Shown: positions 32,042 through 45,600 of the stretch, piece after piece
Layout: every line of letters begins with the position of its first letter
Position numbering within the stretch: position 1 is the stretch's first letter
Origin: Rhynchonema sp. JSB1_4
Lineage: Eukaryota; Nematoda; Chromadorea; Monhysterida; Xyalidae
DNA: 64,000 nt
NCBI GenBank assembly: GCA_030248065.1
Contig: JASAMV010000698.1
Coordinates: forward strand, 42,269-106,268
Direction of reading: 5' to 3'
The notes under the pieces: model-generated
The model's input: the letters and a program-made list of their open reading frames with translations, nothing else
Database searches by the model: none
Told to the model about the DNA's origin: nothing
Program-made: the position numbers and the translations under genes

Positions 32042-33575
32042 GCCAGAGTTAGAAAGCTTCTAACTGAGTTCCCGTTACCGAATTTGTTTGTTTGTATTTT
32101 TTTATATGTGATGGCGACTGTGGCATGGTTTTGTATGCGAGATTATTTTGTCTGGGATTTGTTCGATTTTGTAGCTTTTCTGGCAGTCAGAGTTTTGTGA
32201 CTCGCGGCCGCAAGCATTTTCGCGTGTGGCTCTTTGCGAACGTGTTGTTTTGTGATACTATCATAAAATTAGGGGATCAACCGGCGATTTTGCACACATT
32301 ATATTTTGTTTAACGCAAGGACTGCATTATTGTTTGTTCGCGTTGACGCAAAGGATACGGGAACATTTGTTGATAAGAATCGAAGGTTTAAGTTTGTTTT
32401 GTGATAAAATTATCGACTGACAAAGTGGCGCATATCTGTCTTTTTTTGGTCCTGTTGTATGGGGCACAAACTTGGTGGTCGGTCCGGTAGATTCCGTTAT
32501 GGCCATGGTCACGTTACTTTTTTGTCTCGAGGATCGTGAGAATAATTCGACATTTACTGATGCCGGAAATTTGACCAGCTTAGCGGTTGTTCTCCAGATG
32601 CAAAAAATTACAGTGGTCCAGATCCTTCATGCACGACACGTGACGCGACGCCGCCGCGAAGCAGGTCCGATTAGCAACATTTGATTTCGTCCATAATGTA
32701 TACCTCAGTTTCACAATTAGTGAAATCAAATCCAGATATAAACGCGATCCTATAATTCACTAGTACCCTGACCTTGACTCCACAGGTATGCAATCAAGGT
32801 GACAACAGAGTCGGCTTATTTTCTGTTTGCAGAGCTGTGTCTGACGCGCTGTGCAAAAATCTGAGCCCGCCCGTTCGAAACTTGCTTTGCCAATTCTCTG
32901 GCGCGTGATAGTGTTGAAAGGACGGGTTTATCTTGCTCAGAGTTGTATTTTATTTTCTCCTGCAGTTCGTCACTTCGTCCATCTTTACCCATGTGGAGGA
33001 TCATCATGATTCATGAGACCGATGTGGGACGAATCAAAATTCTGTTAAAGCAAGATGAGATCGGTTTCCTGGGACAGGAATTAGGAATTTGTTACGCCTG
33101 GGAAATGTAAGGGCACAGTTTGGACAAGGCTTATCAAGAAGGAAACACCGTGCTGTGCGTAAAGACCACGTAAAGTATATTTAGTTGTCCTGACAATTTC
33201 GCAAAGACAGCATGCATTATTCGAGAAAAAAATTTGAAACACGGAACGGTTCTCAGTAGAAGTGGAAGTCATGGGAACGGGGATTAATCTGGCCCCAAGT
33301 CTGACCCACTGAATGTTCTCGCTTACATAAACAAATCAGACTGTTGAAGATTGACTAATAATAATGCGGAAATACACACATTTTCAGTGTGCTTAGGCAT
33401 AGTCCCATACTTAAGCTTTAGGCTCCTATTTCAGGGTCATGCTTGCGGTCAGGCGTAGGCTTAGGCATGGGCCTGAATCAAATAAAACACACAGCCGCGA
33501 CGAAAAACGGCTGTATCTCTCGTGGACGCGTGCTCGGTCGGGTGAACGTTCGTATAAGTTGTGGGTGTTTGTAGC
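32042..33575. other. Intergenic region with a degenerate copy of the KEKE gene's first exon
   Basis: After the TAA at 32039-32041 no exon is convincing until 33576. At 33007-33060 the sequence TCATGAGACCGATGTGGGAC with GAATCAAAATTCTG matches the second half of exon 17498-17629 (CATGAGACGGATGGTGGACG with AATCAAACGTTCG), but the signal peptide is missing and the donor is ATCGG instead of GTTAG. It reads as a relic of the gene duplication. The rest shows nothing I can support. Confidence 0.45.
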
Positions 33576-33626
33576 ATGCCTGCTGCGGCATGCCCCTGCC
33601 GCCCGCCGCCGATCGATGAGCCAACC
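33576..33626 (+). CDS. Possible distal first exon of the RBFOX gene
   Basis: ATG 33576 starts 17 GC-rich codons ([17 protein letters not shown]) ending at a GTAAGC donor in phase 0. That is the entry phase of both 37401 and 54237. It contrasts with the AT-rich flanks. It could also belong to another transcript. Confidence 0.35.
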
Positions 33627-36600
33627 GTAAGCACGAAAGACAATGAAAGAGAACAAATCCGTCTTCAAAAATTGCGCCAGCCCGACCACCGATCGGAGAA
33701 GACGGAACGGAAAATAACGACAGTTCCACCGCACATCTTTGTCTGTCTGTCAAGACTTTGCGAAACACCGAACCAGGTTGGATGGCGGAAATAGCACCGC
33801 CAATAGTTGACGACACCCCCCAGCAGTGTAGTGGCAGGCAGATGGTTGCAAGGTACCCTTGGGGGGGATGGATCCAGATGGTTGCAAGGTACCCCCTACC
33901 CAGCCTCCGGGAGGTTGCAAGGTACCCCTGAGGTCCGAAAAAAGGGTGTTTTTTGCATGCATTATACTGCAAATTTGGCCGAAAAATTGGTACTTTTCTG
34001 CATTTTGGCCGAAAATTTGCCTAAAATACCTATTATATGGAGGTTTGCGCGCGGAGCGCGCGATTTTTGGGGTTTTGAGGTCGAAAAACACCCATTTTTG
34101 CCTATAAAAACCATAAATTGATGGTTGCAAGGTACCCTCCGGGGTGGTTTGCAAGGTACCTACCCTTCCCCCCCCATCCCCCCCCAAGGGGTGGTTGCAA
34201 GGTACCTACTCCTTAGGGGGGGGGAATCCCCCCCCCTCCCCCCCCAGCCTCTACACTGCCCCCCAGTGTAGTACTTGGTCAGGGTGTTGACGATAGATAG
34301 ATGACCCAAGTCCGAAATCTGGGGGGGGGGGGTCGACCCAAACTTGTTGACGATAGATAGATGGTGGGGGGGGGGGTCGCCAAAAATCAAGGTATAACAT
34401 AGTGTACTAAGTAGGTAATAATGTGTAAATATTAATGAAAATGTACTTACCGTAAAAACCTAAATAGAAGGGGGGCTCTATTAACTCACTGACCCCATTT
34501 TGGGGGGCTCTATTACGGGGGGGGGGCTCTATTCCGGGGGGGCCTCTATTAATTCACTGACCCGAACCTGAAAAAATTGTTCCCAGAAAAACCCCCAAAA
34601 ACCCCTAAAAAGGGGTTTGAAATGATGTTTTTTCGCTTGTAATCGCATTTATTCGTGTCTATTCGTCAATAAGAGGCGTATGTGCTCTGAACGAACAACA
34701 AACGTGCATAAATGTACCTGTGCACCACTATCAAGCGTTAATACACTACTGTATAGGGGATGTTACTTAGGGGGGGGGCTCTATTCCGGGGGGGGGGGGC
34801 TCTGGCTCTATTAATTCACTGACCCCTTTTTGGGGGGGCTGTATTACGGGGGGGGCTCTATTCCGGGGGGGGGCTGTATTTAGGTTTTTACGGTAGATGT
34901 ACTAAATACGCGCGTAGCGCGCGATTTTTTGCCTATTTGGGACAAAAAAATACCGATTTTGGGCCATTTTGAGGCAAAAATACCCATTTTGGGGTCGAAA
35001 TGTGTTGACGATAGATATATTGTTCCCAGAATTTGTTGACGATAGATAGATTTGCCCACAAGTGTTGACGATAGATAGATGAAATCAAAAAGTGTTGACG
35101 ATAGATAGATGAATTTGGGGGGACCCCCCCCCACCCCCCCCCCAAGTACGACCCTGCGCCCCCCTTCGGGTAAAAACCTACCGTATTGTCGGAAATAGAA
35201 CCCCCCATTAATTGACCCCCCATTAATGAACCCCCCTAAATGGCTCGAAATCAAAAATAGAACCCCCCATTAATTGACTCCCCAAATAGAACCCCACCCC
35301 AACCTTCACCGTACCACAGATTAGTGGTATGGTAGGGCTGTGTTGTTGTGTCAAACGTTGTTTAAGCTTGCGCACACAACAGAATAAAGCTTTTTAAGCA
35401 TAATTGCCGCTGTTGAAGTTAGAAAATACCGAAAACAAGCCATTTTTATGGGCATTATTAACCCCCCCCTCCCCCCCAGGAACTACACTGGCTGGGACCG
35501 TACCCACAAATCTCCGGCCCGGCCCGCCCCCGGCCCTAGTTTTTGGCTCAGATTTTAACCCAATTTTTGGCATAATTTTTTGAAAATTCATTGTTTTCCA
35601 TGAAAAAGTCGTCAGATAGACAATACCAATGGTGTAGCAGGGGGACCCCCCCAGGTACAGTAGGTAGGTAGGTTGACGCTCCATCCTGGTACATACAGTA
35701 GGTAGGTCGCCGCCCGGCCTCTGGTACAGTAAGTTGCGATTTTTGGCTCAAAATGGTATAAAATCGGTATTTTTCACTCCAAATAGGCGAAAAACCGCGC
35801 GCTACGCGCGAAATTAGCGTTTTAGACTAGAGTACATTTTCATCATTTTTTCGACCTAAAAAATGTTGTTCCCCCCTTAGCTCGGTCGGTACAGTAGGTA
35901 GGTTGCCGTCCCACATTTTTGGTGGTACAGTAGGTTGCCGCCCCACCTGGGTAGCTACACCACTGGACAATACTGATCACTTACTTGGCGAATCCGTCAG
36001 AAATTTTAGTATTTTTGACAAAAAATCCCTAGTTTTTTAGTAAAATGAGTCACTTCAAGAGCTTCGGGCCGGGGTGCCCGGCCCGGTCCGACCCTTCAAA
36101 TCTCCGGCCCGGCTCGAGCCAAAAGCCCAAAATCGCGGCCCGTCCCGGCCCGATTGCGACCTCTGGTCCCACGCAATCGGGAGGGGTTTGGCCGACTGGG
36201 CAGCCAAAATGAGGTTTTTTCGAGGCATGTTAATTTTAGCACAGACCAGAGAGATTTGGATCGGGCCTTTCTAGTTTTTCCCTCAAATTGATGGTTTATG
36301 ATCAGAAATTCTTTCGAGTGTCTATACTGACAACTGAATTTGTAACTCAAATGATAGAAAAGACCGAACCTCCCAATTTTCGGCCCGGCCCGGCCCGAGC
36401 CAAAAGTCAAAAATCCCGGCCCGGCTCGATCCTAATCTCTGGCACAGAGACTACAGTGGTGTGGTGTCAGTGTAGTTCCTGGGGGCACCACTGTAGTATC
36501 TGTGGCTGTGCTAATATATTACTATGTGTCAAATATAAAGGCAAACTACGCCAACACGAGCCCGATTTCCCACCTGGCAGATTATTGAAACACATACGAG

Positions 36601-39600
36601 GCTGCTGATTTGGGAAATGTTACACGTCGAAGAAATCAAAGTGAAGCATGATAATTTTCTCTTTCTATTCGTTTTGAATACACACCACGTTCGAAATCGG
36701 GCTCGTGTTGGCGTAGTTTGTTTGTTTTATTGCTCTCAATGACGCATTAAACCATGCAGAAAATTAGTGATAGAAGCACAGTTGCAAAACCAGGTGGGAC
36801 AATTACGGCGATAGAAATAGTTACAACACTGGTTACAACAAAACACACCAAATAAAAGCTACAAAAGCGCCAAGGAGAGAGAAAGATCACGGACATCAGG
36901 ACAGATCACAGGACATGTTAACAGAACTGAAAATTATGCTTTAATCCTCGTCCTGGTCAAACGACAAATGCCGGCTCAGAGGGCATTGGCATCATTAGCG
37001 TAGTTTGCCTTTTCCCCTATCCTCATACACTGCGGTTCTTTATCGGTTTTTTTCGGTTGTTTTCGGGTTTTTTCACGAAATATAAAAACGGTTTTTCCGC
37101 CAGTATGCACGAACACACAAATAACGCTTGCAAAGATCTCTGGTTGAATACAAAATACTTTTAAAAAAGCCTTTTTGATACTAACGTGGGGTCAAAATGT
37201 TGCGTACCGACACTACCGACACCTGAGAAAAACCGACACTTTTGCTTGCCGACACCGACCTTTTTCCGACACCGACGCCGCTCCCTAGCCAATACCCCCA
37301 AATCGGGGTACCTGGCTAGCTAGCTAGCTTTCTTGCGCCGGACCCCTCCAGCTGGCTAGCTTTCTTGCTCGGACCAAGCACATCACTGTTTCGTTCTCAG
37401 CGCCCACCCTCGCCGCCCGCGCTCCGAATGGCCCTACTAGTCACGACGACGGCGGATGCGGGCGCGGACATGGTCGCGCAGGTGCCCACATCTTCGGTCA
37501 CGCCAACTCTGCCCATCGGGTCACGGCCTCCGATCGGCACTTTCTGGTCGTCGCCGTCGCATCGAATCAAACAGGAATCACACGGCGATGTTATTATGGA
37601 CATGACCGCTGCCACGCCCACGGTGAGGGACTTTATGGCTGTTTTATGACTGCTTGTTGTGTCTGAATTGGGTATGATTTATACTTGCTTGCGTATTCTG
37701 ACTTGCGTGGTTTTCCGTAAAGTATAGTTTTGGAACATACCGTTTTTTTTCGATCAACGTTTTTTTTCAAATATTTTTCCAGTATTAAGAAAAACGTCTG
37801 CTTTGGACAAAATATTGTCGGGCTGAAAATCTGAAGATGGCCACAAATGCACCTGTAGTTTAAAAAATACTGGTTTTGGATTGTTCAGCACCAGTTTTTT
37901 CGGCACGCAAACGTGGTATGATTTGCTTTCGATGTTCGTGTTTTGATAACGTCAGCTTTTTGTGACAAAAACCGTTGAAATGTTAGTCGTATTTTGGTAG
38001 TTCTTGACGTCAAGTGAAATTTTGGTGCGAAAGGCGCTGTTTCGAAATTACGTAACAGCAGTGAGTTTTGCTCGTTTCGTCCTTGAAAGTGTGCGTCTTG
38101 GTGGATTTTTCAATGAGAATGGCTTCCGTGAGAGAAATTTCTGGGAAGATGTGCAGAACAGAATGTGCAAACTGCAAACATCGATGGATTTCATGTTTAT
38201 ACTGGTGCTGTCTCAGCAAAGAAGTGTGGATTTGGCGATCTGATTGCAAGGTTGAACTAATTGGATATCAATAGCTGGCGTGGTCTTGCTCTGTGGCTTG
38301 GGCTTGTGTCACGATGTGTGATGAAAAGTTATGGGTCAAAAAAACCAATTTCTGTTTTCGAAATTCTCTTGGCGATTATGTTCTCAAATGTTGTCGAATA
38401 TTTGTCAAACTTGTGCCACAAAATGCGGTGTAGCAGCATCGCCCGTCATTGCGTTTTGAACGTCGAATGAATAAAGCTCGCACCAGGACCTTCGCGACGG
38501 ACCGGAAATTGGAAGAATTGTTTTTGTTGTTTGTTGACTGACGCGTCGGTCCGTTGCTTCCTTCAACATTTCGTTTCTCATCGAACTTGCACCAAATCAA
38601 ACAACTCTGTGCCGCGGTTGGTTGAAAAGAAAGCAGAATATTTTGCTTGAAATGGGGGCCGGCTTCCACGCCCACAATGAATGAATTAGTCGTCTACTGT
38701 GCACTGCAGCTTCGACTGAGAGATTTGTGTGGTTATGATATTCTGTTGTTTCCAAAGTTTCTGGGAGATACAGAAAACACTTGGAATGTTTGAAACAAAG
38801 TGTGCACGTTGTGACGCAGCATAGTGCAGTGTTTGATACTTTGCCGTCGTGGGTGGAATGGAATACTGAATAAAAATGAAAAAGCATGAGTTTCCGAAAT
38901 ACTTAGCGTGTCATGGAACCGCATTGATAACCTGTGCTTCGTGAGTGCAGTGTTCATGCGCGTATCGCGTCATTTGTCACCGAACGATGTCACAGAGCAC
39001 CGTGAAAGGGTCGTTTGTTTTGTTCCGGTGGGCTTTTTTGTGCCCATGCGACCAGACCAAATTTGGTCTCGTCTCGATGTGTGGTTCTTGTCTTCGCTTT
39101 GTGGACCACTGGCCTGCACACATGAGCTGGAGTGTCTATTTGATTGATACCACCACCAAGCAGCCCAAACAGGCAAGAAACCGCTCTGTCTGCCACACAA
39201 ACATACATAGGTACAGTATGCAGCGGTTGCGGCCTTTTGGTTATCGCTCTGTGCACGTGTTCCATTCCTTTGGGGTATGGAGACCAGCACCAACAACTAC
39301 GCTGCCTCGAGCCTGTGCGTGTCGGTTGTTAGTGAGAGCTTATTGCTGCACCAGCGACGGTTTCGTTACGTGTATTTATGTGCGTATAAAGCAAGGGGTT
39401 CAATGTTTTATACTGCGGTATAATACGCCGACAAGCATGCATGCACGAATATGTATTCCTTGCATGCATTCTCGGGCGTTACCCGTTCTGTTTTGTGCTG
39501 CGCTTGCAGCCGCTCTTGATACGCACTCTATTGCGGCTGCTGGTGGTTGGTGCGCACTTGAGGTTGTCATCGCGGCTGCTTCTTGTGCTTGCTTGCTGCT

Positions 39601-42600
39601 GCTTATGACAAGTGCTTGGTGTTTTGCCACTGTCTGTCTCAGTGCGTGTGTCTGTTTGTATGCAGCACGACCACTGTCCTTTTCTGGTGTACATCCCAAT
39701 CCCTCCAAGGGCATCTGTGTCTGCTCCGGAGCGTGTGACATGCGCAGCTGCTAAGCTCCTTCACTGTGCTCCTGCTGCTCCTCTTGTGTTTTATGATGGC
39801 TACATATGTACATGTACATGTACATAGATTCCTGTCATCGTCTCACAGTCGATATAGATGGATCAACTGCTCTCTGCTGCATTCCACATGCACACAAGCG
39901 AGATCGCGGATGAAAAATGAAAAATTATTAGTGTGGCGTGGGGTGTTACGCTACAGCACATTCGCCCCCCCATGCCTGCATGATATAAGCTTCGGTTTGG
40001 TGGTGTGTGCAGCAGGACTGTTGTGTCAAATTAAGAGCTGTGCTTGCGCTTGTTTGGTGCGTAAGATTCGCACGGGCGTTAATAAGCCATGCGCATGCAC
40101 GCAATGTGGCGTTTGCGTGTTGAAGACATGCCAGATGCAAGCAAGCCAAGGTGCTCTGCTGGCTGACCGGCTGCGTTCCTGCGCTGCCGTCAGCAACAAT
40201 ATCTGTTCGTCCAAGCATCCGGTTTGACATGTTTCTTCGTCCGGCCTTCATTTGTGGTCTGTCTGTTTGTGTGTATCTGCCCAAACCAGCTTGGTGACGG
40301 ATGTATTTCCTTGGAGAGAACGTGTTCCACGTTCATTATCTGCGTAAACATCTTTCTGTCAGCCTCAGTCTCAGTCAACACGTTGGCTGTGAGCTTTAGT
40401 GAGTTTTATCGCCCGTCCGGAACGAACCACCATTCGTTGTAGATTGGGTTTTTTGAAGTCGGGCTCATTTTGGACTTTTGTGGCTTGTATGGCTGATATC
40501 GTGCCTGCTTGTCTGTCGGCGCATCTGTCTCATTTACACGTTCGGCTCGTGCAACTTCACGCTTTCACAATTTTTCATTCTGAGCCGGTCGCCACGATGG
40601 GCACAGCCGTTTTTCTGGCATTTTTCATTTTCTTTTCGCCGACATATTGTTGTTCTAGCGCCGTGCCCCCCGAAAGCTCATCAGCGTTGCATCCAATCGG
40701 AGCTTTAACTGTCCTTTAAAGTCAGTCAACCAACATATATATATTTTTAAAGCGAACACCCGCGCGTGCCTGAAAGATATATGGCAACTTTGGACGGGTC
40801 GGACCGACCGAACACGAACACTCCGTGTGCGGTGAGGCACACGCAGAAGTGTGCCTTTTTAACTATGGTAGTCTTCCATCATTTTTTGCTAGTTTTTGAC
40901 GGTCTCGCTTCGGTCTCGCTTGTTACTCTTTTACGACAAAACTGAGCGGGCCCGCCTATCAAACCAATGCCGGTGTCTCAGTGTTAGTTCACTCAAAGTT
41001 CATTGCTGGATATTTTAAAACGGCGAGTCAGAGTGCACCAGACATCAAGCGAAAGCGAACGGTTCTTCCAGTTTGAGAACTTTGGCCGGCCTTATCTGCG
41101 ATGGTGGTGCTTTCTGATTCTAACGACCGTCTTTTGTCGCTTGGATGACTCTGTTTATTTTTTATGTGTTGCAACTGCTGTAAGCTGCTGCCTCGTGTCT
41201 CATTTCCTCTCAAGAAATATGGTCCATCATCCGTTCGCAGGAATAAAAACCTTGATCTTTTTCGGGTTTTTAGAGCGGCTTTGTGTCGGGCGCAGGAAAA
41301 CATATCGTCCCATTAGAGAAATGCCCGTCTACCTCCATGTGGGTAGTGCATCAGCGCTTTTAGTTTTATTGTTGTGCGCTATACCTGATGGAAATAAAGC
41401 TATACATTGTTGAGGCTATACAGTGTACATTGTACCTGACTGAACTGTGTTCGGGAATGAATGGATATACCTACTTACACAATACGCACAGGTTCAGCAT
41501 CCGCTAACTAATTTCAACGTAACAACGCCAGCTATATACAATGGATCGACTGTACCCTTTGCATATCCACCTGCGTTATGCGCGTTTGTTTGTACATGCA
41601 CAATGTTGTGCAATGCCAAAGCACACAAACGTTTATTATTGCGCACATACTGTACATAGGGGCATTACATCCGATGCATTGAGCTGAAGCAACAACTGCT
41701 GCTTTACTCCACAACACACACGTACGCAACATATTGTGCTACCGTTTTTCATAAGTCGATTAGCCGTACACAAGAGAGAGCTGCTTTACGGCCACACTTT
41801 TACTACATACCACCACGCTGCAGGCCACCATTTTGCTAAAAACTTTAACCTCTGTGTCCAACATCATCACGTGTTATGATTTATAGCTCATTGTTCAACG
41901 CTGCCCGCGACAATGTATTCTTCGATGGTTTATGGCTGGTCAGCCAAGTTTGATTGTTGCAGTTATTTTACGGCCGTTTTTAGCAGCCCATAACCGCATT
42001 TCACCGTCGTCACCTACATACCTGGTGCGCTGAGGTAAGCGAGCGGTAATTTTCCGGTCACGGCGGCGACAAGACGACACATTTTATTGGCGCACAAGAC
42101 GGAACGTGGCTAATAGAAGTTGGCGTGTTGACGCCTCGGGCACACAATTTCAATCTCGAGCTCGTGGTGGCGCGAATGTCACGAGAGGCTTTTCGTGCTA
42201 ATTCGTTATGGCGCGCTGCCCACCGACTGATTACTGGCCGCTTATGTATGTACATGTGTGCGTGCTTGCTCTCTGGGTGCATAAGTCATCGGCATTCGTG
42301 TCTCGCGCGCTAAAAATGTGTATGTGTACATATAGTGGTAGCTCTTGTTTCTTCCAGAAATCATAGTGTACTGTACATAGGCCGGTTTCACAATGCATGC
42401 GGGTTGCGGGTCAGGGTTTTTGGCACGTGGACCCGTTTAGGTAACATACTCACGTTGAATTTTTGCATCAGGGGATGCGCCTCGTTTGCCTGCGTTCTTC
42501 ACCAAAGTATGAGCGTCAACTGTCGACCCTGGCCATCACTGGACCTGATTTACCGCCAACCCGCACCACTTTTTGCGGGTTAGCGGAAAATGTGGTCTAG

Positions 42601-45600
42601 TGATGTTTCAAAGTGTCGGTGTGGAAATCAAAAATAACACGGGCGTCAAGACCGACGCGCTGATCACAACGGTACCAAAATTATGAAGAATTGACCTTTG
42701 TGTCAGCTGCCACATCCGAAAATGCCTGACCCGCAACCCGCACCCGCATGCATTGTGAAACCGGCCATACGTGCGTAGGCGCTAATACACGCCGCCGGGC
42801 AGGCACCACGGGGCTTTTGACCTCGCCTTACGACGACTGGTGTTTATTTTCATTTATGTAGCTTTCGGCGTTTCCTCCCTAATTCGCACACTTGGGAATG
42901 AGCGAGCGCCTTGGTGCAATTACGCACAACGCCTACAGCATGAATACCCTTATCGTGTTTGATTCAGCTACAACTCATTTAGTGTCTAGCTTCGTTCGGC
43001 TGATAAATGGAAAACAATTTTTCGACTTTGCTTTTCTCGGATAAGGTCATGTGGCACGTTAACGGCCAACCTCACCGTTCGAGGCGTGCGATTGATTGCG
43101 CACTGGCACCGGTCTCCCGCTGTTATCTCCACCATTGATTCGAGTGCTATGGCGCGCTTGCGTATGGGAGCTGCAAGTGGGGCACAAAGTTGCTCGAGCA
43201 CTTTCATTGTTGCTGGGTGGTCCTTCCTTGAGCAATGGGCCAACACCAACCAGCCCAGTGGGGCTTACCAGCTGCGTGACTGAGATTTGCTGCCTCGTAC
43301 TCACAGCAGCTACGGTTTTCATGCATTTCTAATGATGTTAGCCAATAATTTGAGTGTTTGTGCTTGTGCGCTCTCGTTATATTGCTAATGAGCGCGATCA
43401 AATTAGATTGTTTGTGCGCCTTCTCCGTGTCAGAGAACATCTGCGCGATTTTTCACTGTTTGCTCAAATCCTGACGTCTTCCTGGCAGCGCATGGCCGCA
43501 AATTGTAAATGCAATTTGTGTTTCTGTAGATTTTTTTGACTCTGCCTTGACTAAGAGCTACAGCGCATCGACGGGTTGTTGGAAATGTCTTGCTCTTCAG
43601 AGAACAACTGCGTGGACTGATACCCTACACTTGTATTGTAACTCATCAGCTCAACTGTGATTATCGACTTTTATTGTCAAATCTGATCATTACTGAATCG
43701 ACAGTTACGCCAATCGCCACAATGTTGCCATTCTACCGAATTGCTCAACAACCGGTCTGCGCATCAACCACACACCATTCAACTGTTGCTGGCACATCCA
43801 CTGCTAACATGGTTTGTACATTTTTTTGTAAAAAAAATCGTCTCACTGAATGGATACGGTCTGGACCTGGAGTTTGCCAGTGCGAGCATTCACATTGTGC
43901 ATTTGATGCTGGAAAGTAACAAAGAGAAGATCGTACGAATTCTTGTTGCGTACAATCGTTTCGTCAAGGTCTTTGGCTGCTGCACGACACGGCTATTGTC
44001 GGCTGTTGTCATCGAATCAAACGGCAGATATAAATTTCGATTACACTTGTGCGTTCGAGGCTGCATATTTGTTGGTTGTATCAAGTCAGCCGTGATCGTG
44101 GCTATGTTCTCCGGTTGTTTAGTCTACCATATACGGCCACAAATTAAAGTTTAATTGTTCGTCGCGTTGTCGTGCGTTGTTAAATTTATTTTTTCACCCG
44201 GTCGTGCCGTGATATGGAGCCGATTTTTATCACTATTCCACTGTGAATGTACACACAAGTGTGCGGTTTGTAGCCGATTAAATATAAACCAGGCCGCAGA
44301 GCACAAGTTGATCAAAAAAAACCGTCCACAGTTCGTTACATGCGCACTAAACTGGCAATGCGCGCAGCTGACCTAGTTCTCCAGATTCAACTAGCCACAC
44401 AGAATAAATAGTTCGATTCGATCGGCGACACTGTCGCTATTGATTAACGCAAATCAGTGGGAAGTCGTTTTTTTACTTAATATGGATTTTGTCCGCCGCC
44501 CTGGCCGAGCACCCGCTGCCTATCGGCGACGATAAACATCTGCATACAATTATGGCATCTTGCTTACAGTCGACATGGTGACCTGACATGCGTGCAACTA
44601 CTACATACGACACGATGTGTACCTACACACATTTACAAACGCGTGCGACAGTAATAGACTATGTAGACCTTGCCGTTGGGGCGGCGCGGTGGAAGGAGAA
44701 TGTTGTGACTGTTGGCTCTGTTGTTGATTGCTATCCTTGAGCCTGCCGCAGTCGTTTTCACGCGCATTTGCGCACACTGATGCAACTCTATAGCGAGGTG
44801 ACAAGTTGATATTGTTCACACAACAGACGCACCAGGTGTTGCACGATTGCGTGAAGGAAGTGCAAGGAATCTTTGTTGCCGACAGAAGGGTGAAAATGTG
44901 CGCTCATGATGGATTATCACCATTGAAACACTTTGACAGTTGAACGGAAAGCAACGTTGATATGATACAAAAACGTGAGTTGGCCTTTTCGAGTCAACAA
45001 CCCGAATGTCTTTCACTTTCATCCGCTTGACTCATTAACTCTGATCACGTCTACTGCTCTGCCGACTAGGTGCTGCTGATCCGATTAGATTTTATGCTAA
45101 ATGCATGATTATTCATTTGGAGGCATGATCACTGCACGTTGCTATGACTCTCTAACCAGCCACACCTGTCTTGTGTGTGGATTTACACTGTACGAAAACG
45201 AAAACCATACGTCAGTCACATATGCACGCGTGTGTCACGCGTGTAATTTAAAATTTGGACCATCACTGTCATGCCTGCATACGCGTTCGCAATGCCTGAT
45301 CAAGTTCGGATGATAAAGGACTGGACGCGTTTTTTGCCCAAAAACAAAATAACGAAATGGCAGCGTTCCTTGACTGGGCCAGTAAGACGACGACTGCATA
45401 CTACAAACTACACTGAACTGATCTGATTATTCCCGATGTTTGGGTCATATCTGTGCGCGCATTGTTCAGTTTTTGGACGAGATGAGAACAATTCATTTTC
45501 ATAATAATACGGTTGATGGTCGTTTCTTGAGATTGGTTTGCTCCATACATGTGTTTGGTAATCAGACAGTCTGCTCTGTCTGCATGCTCCAAACTAAGTA

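Noticed and set aside
41003..41413. 136-codon frame with hydrophobic stretches
   Set aside because: No recognisable family, no signal of coding bias, and situated in an intron among many similar chance frames.
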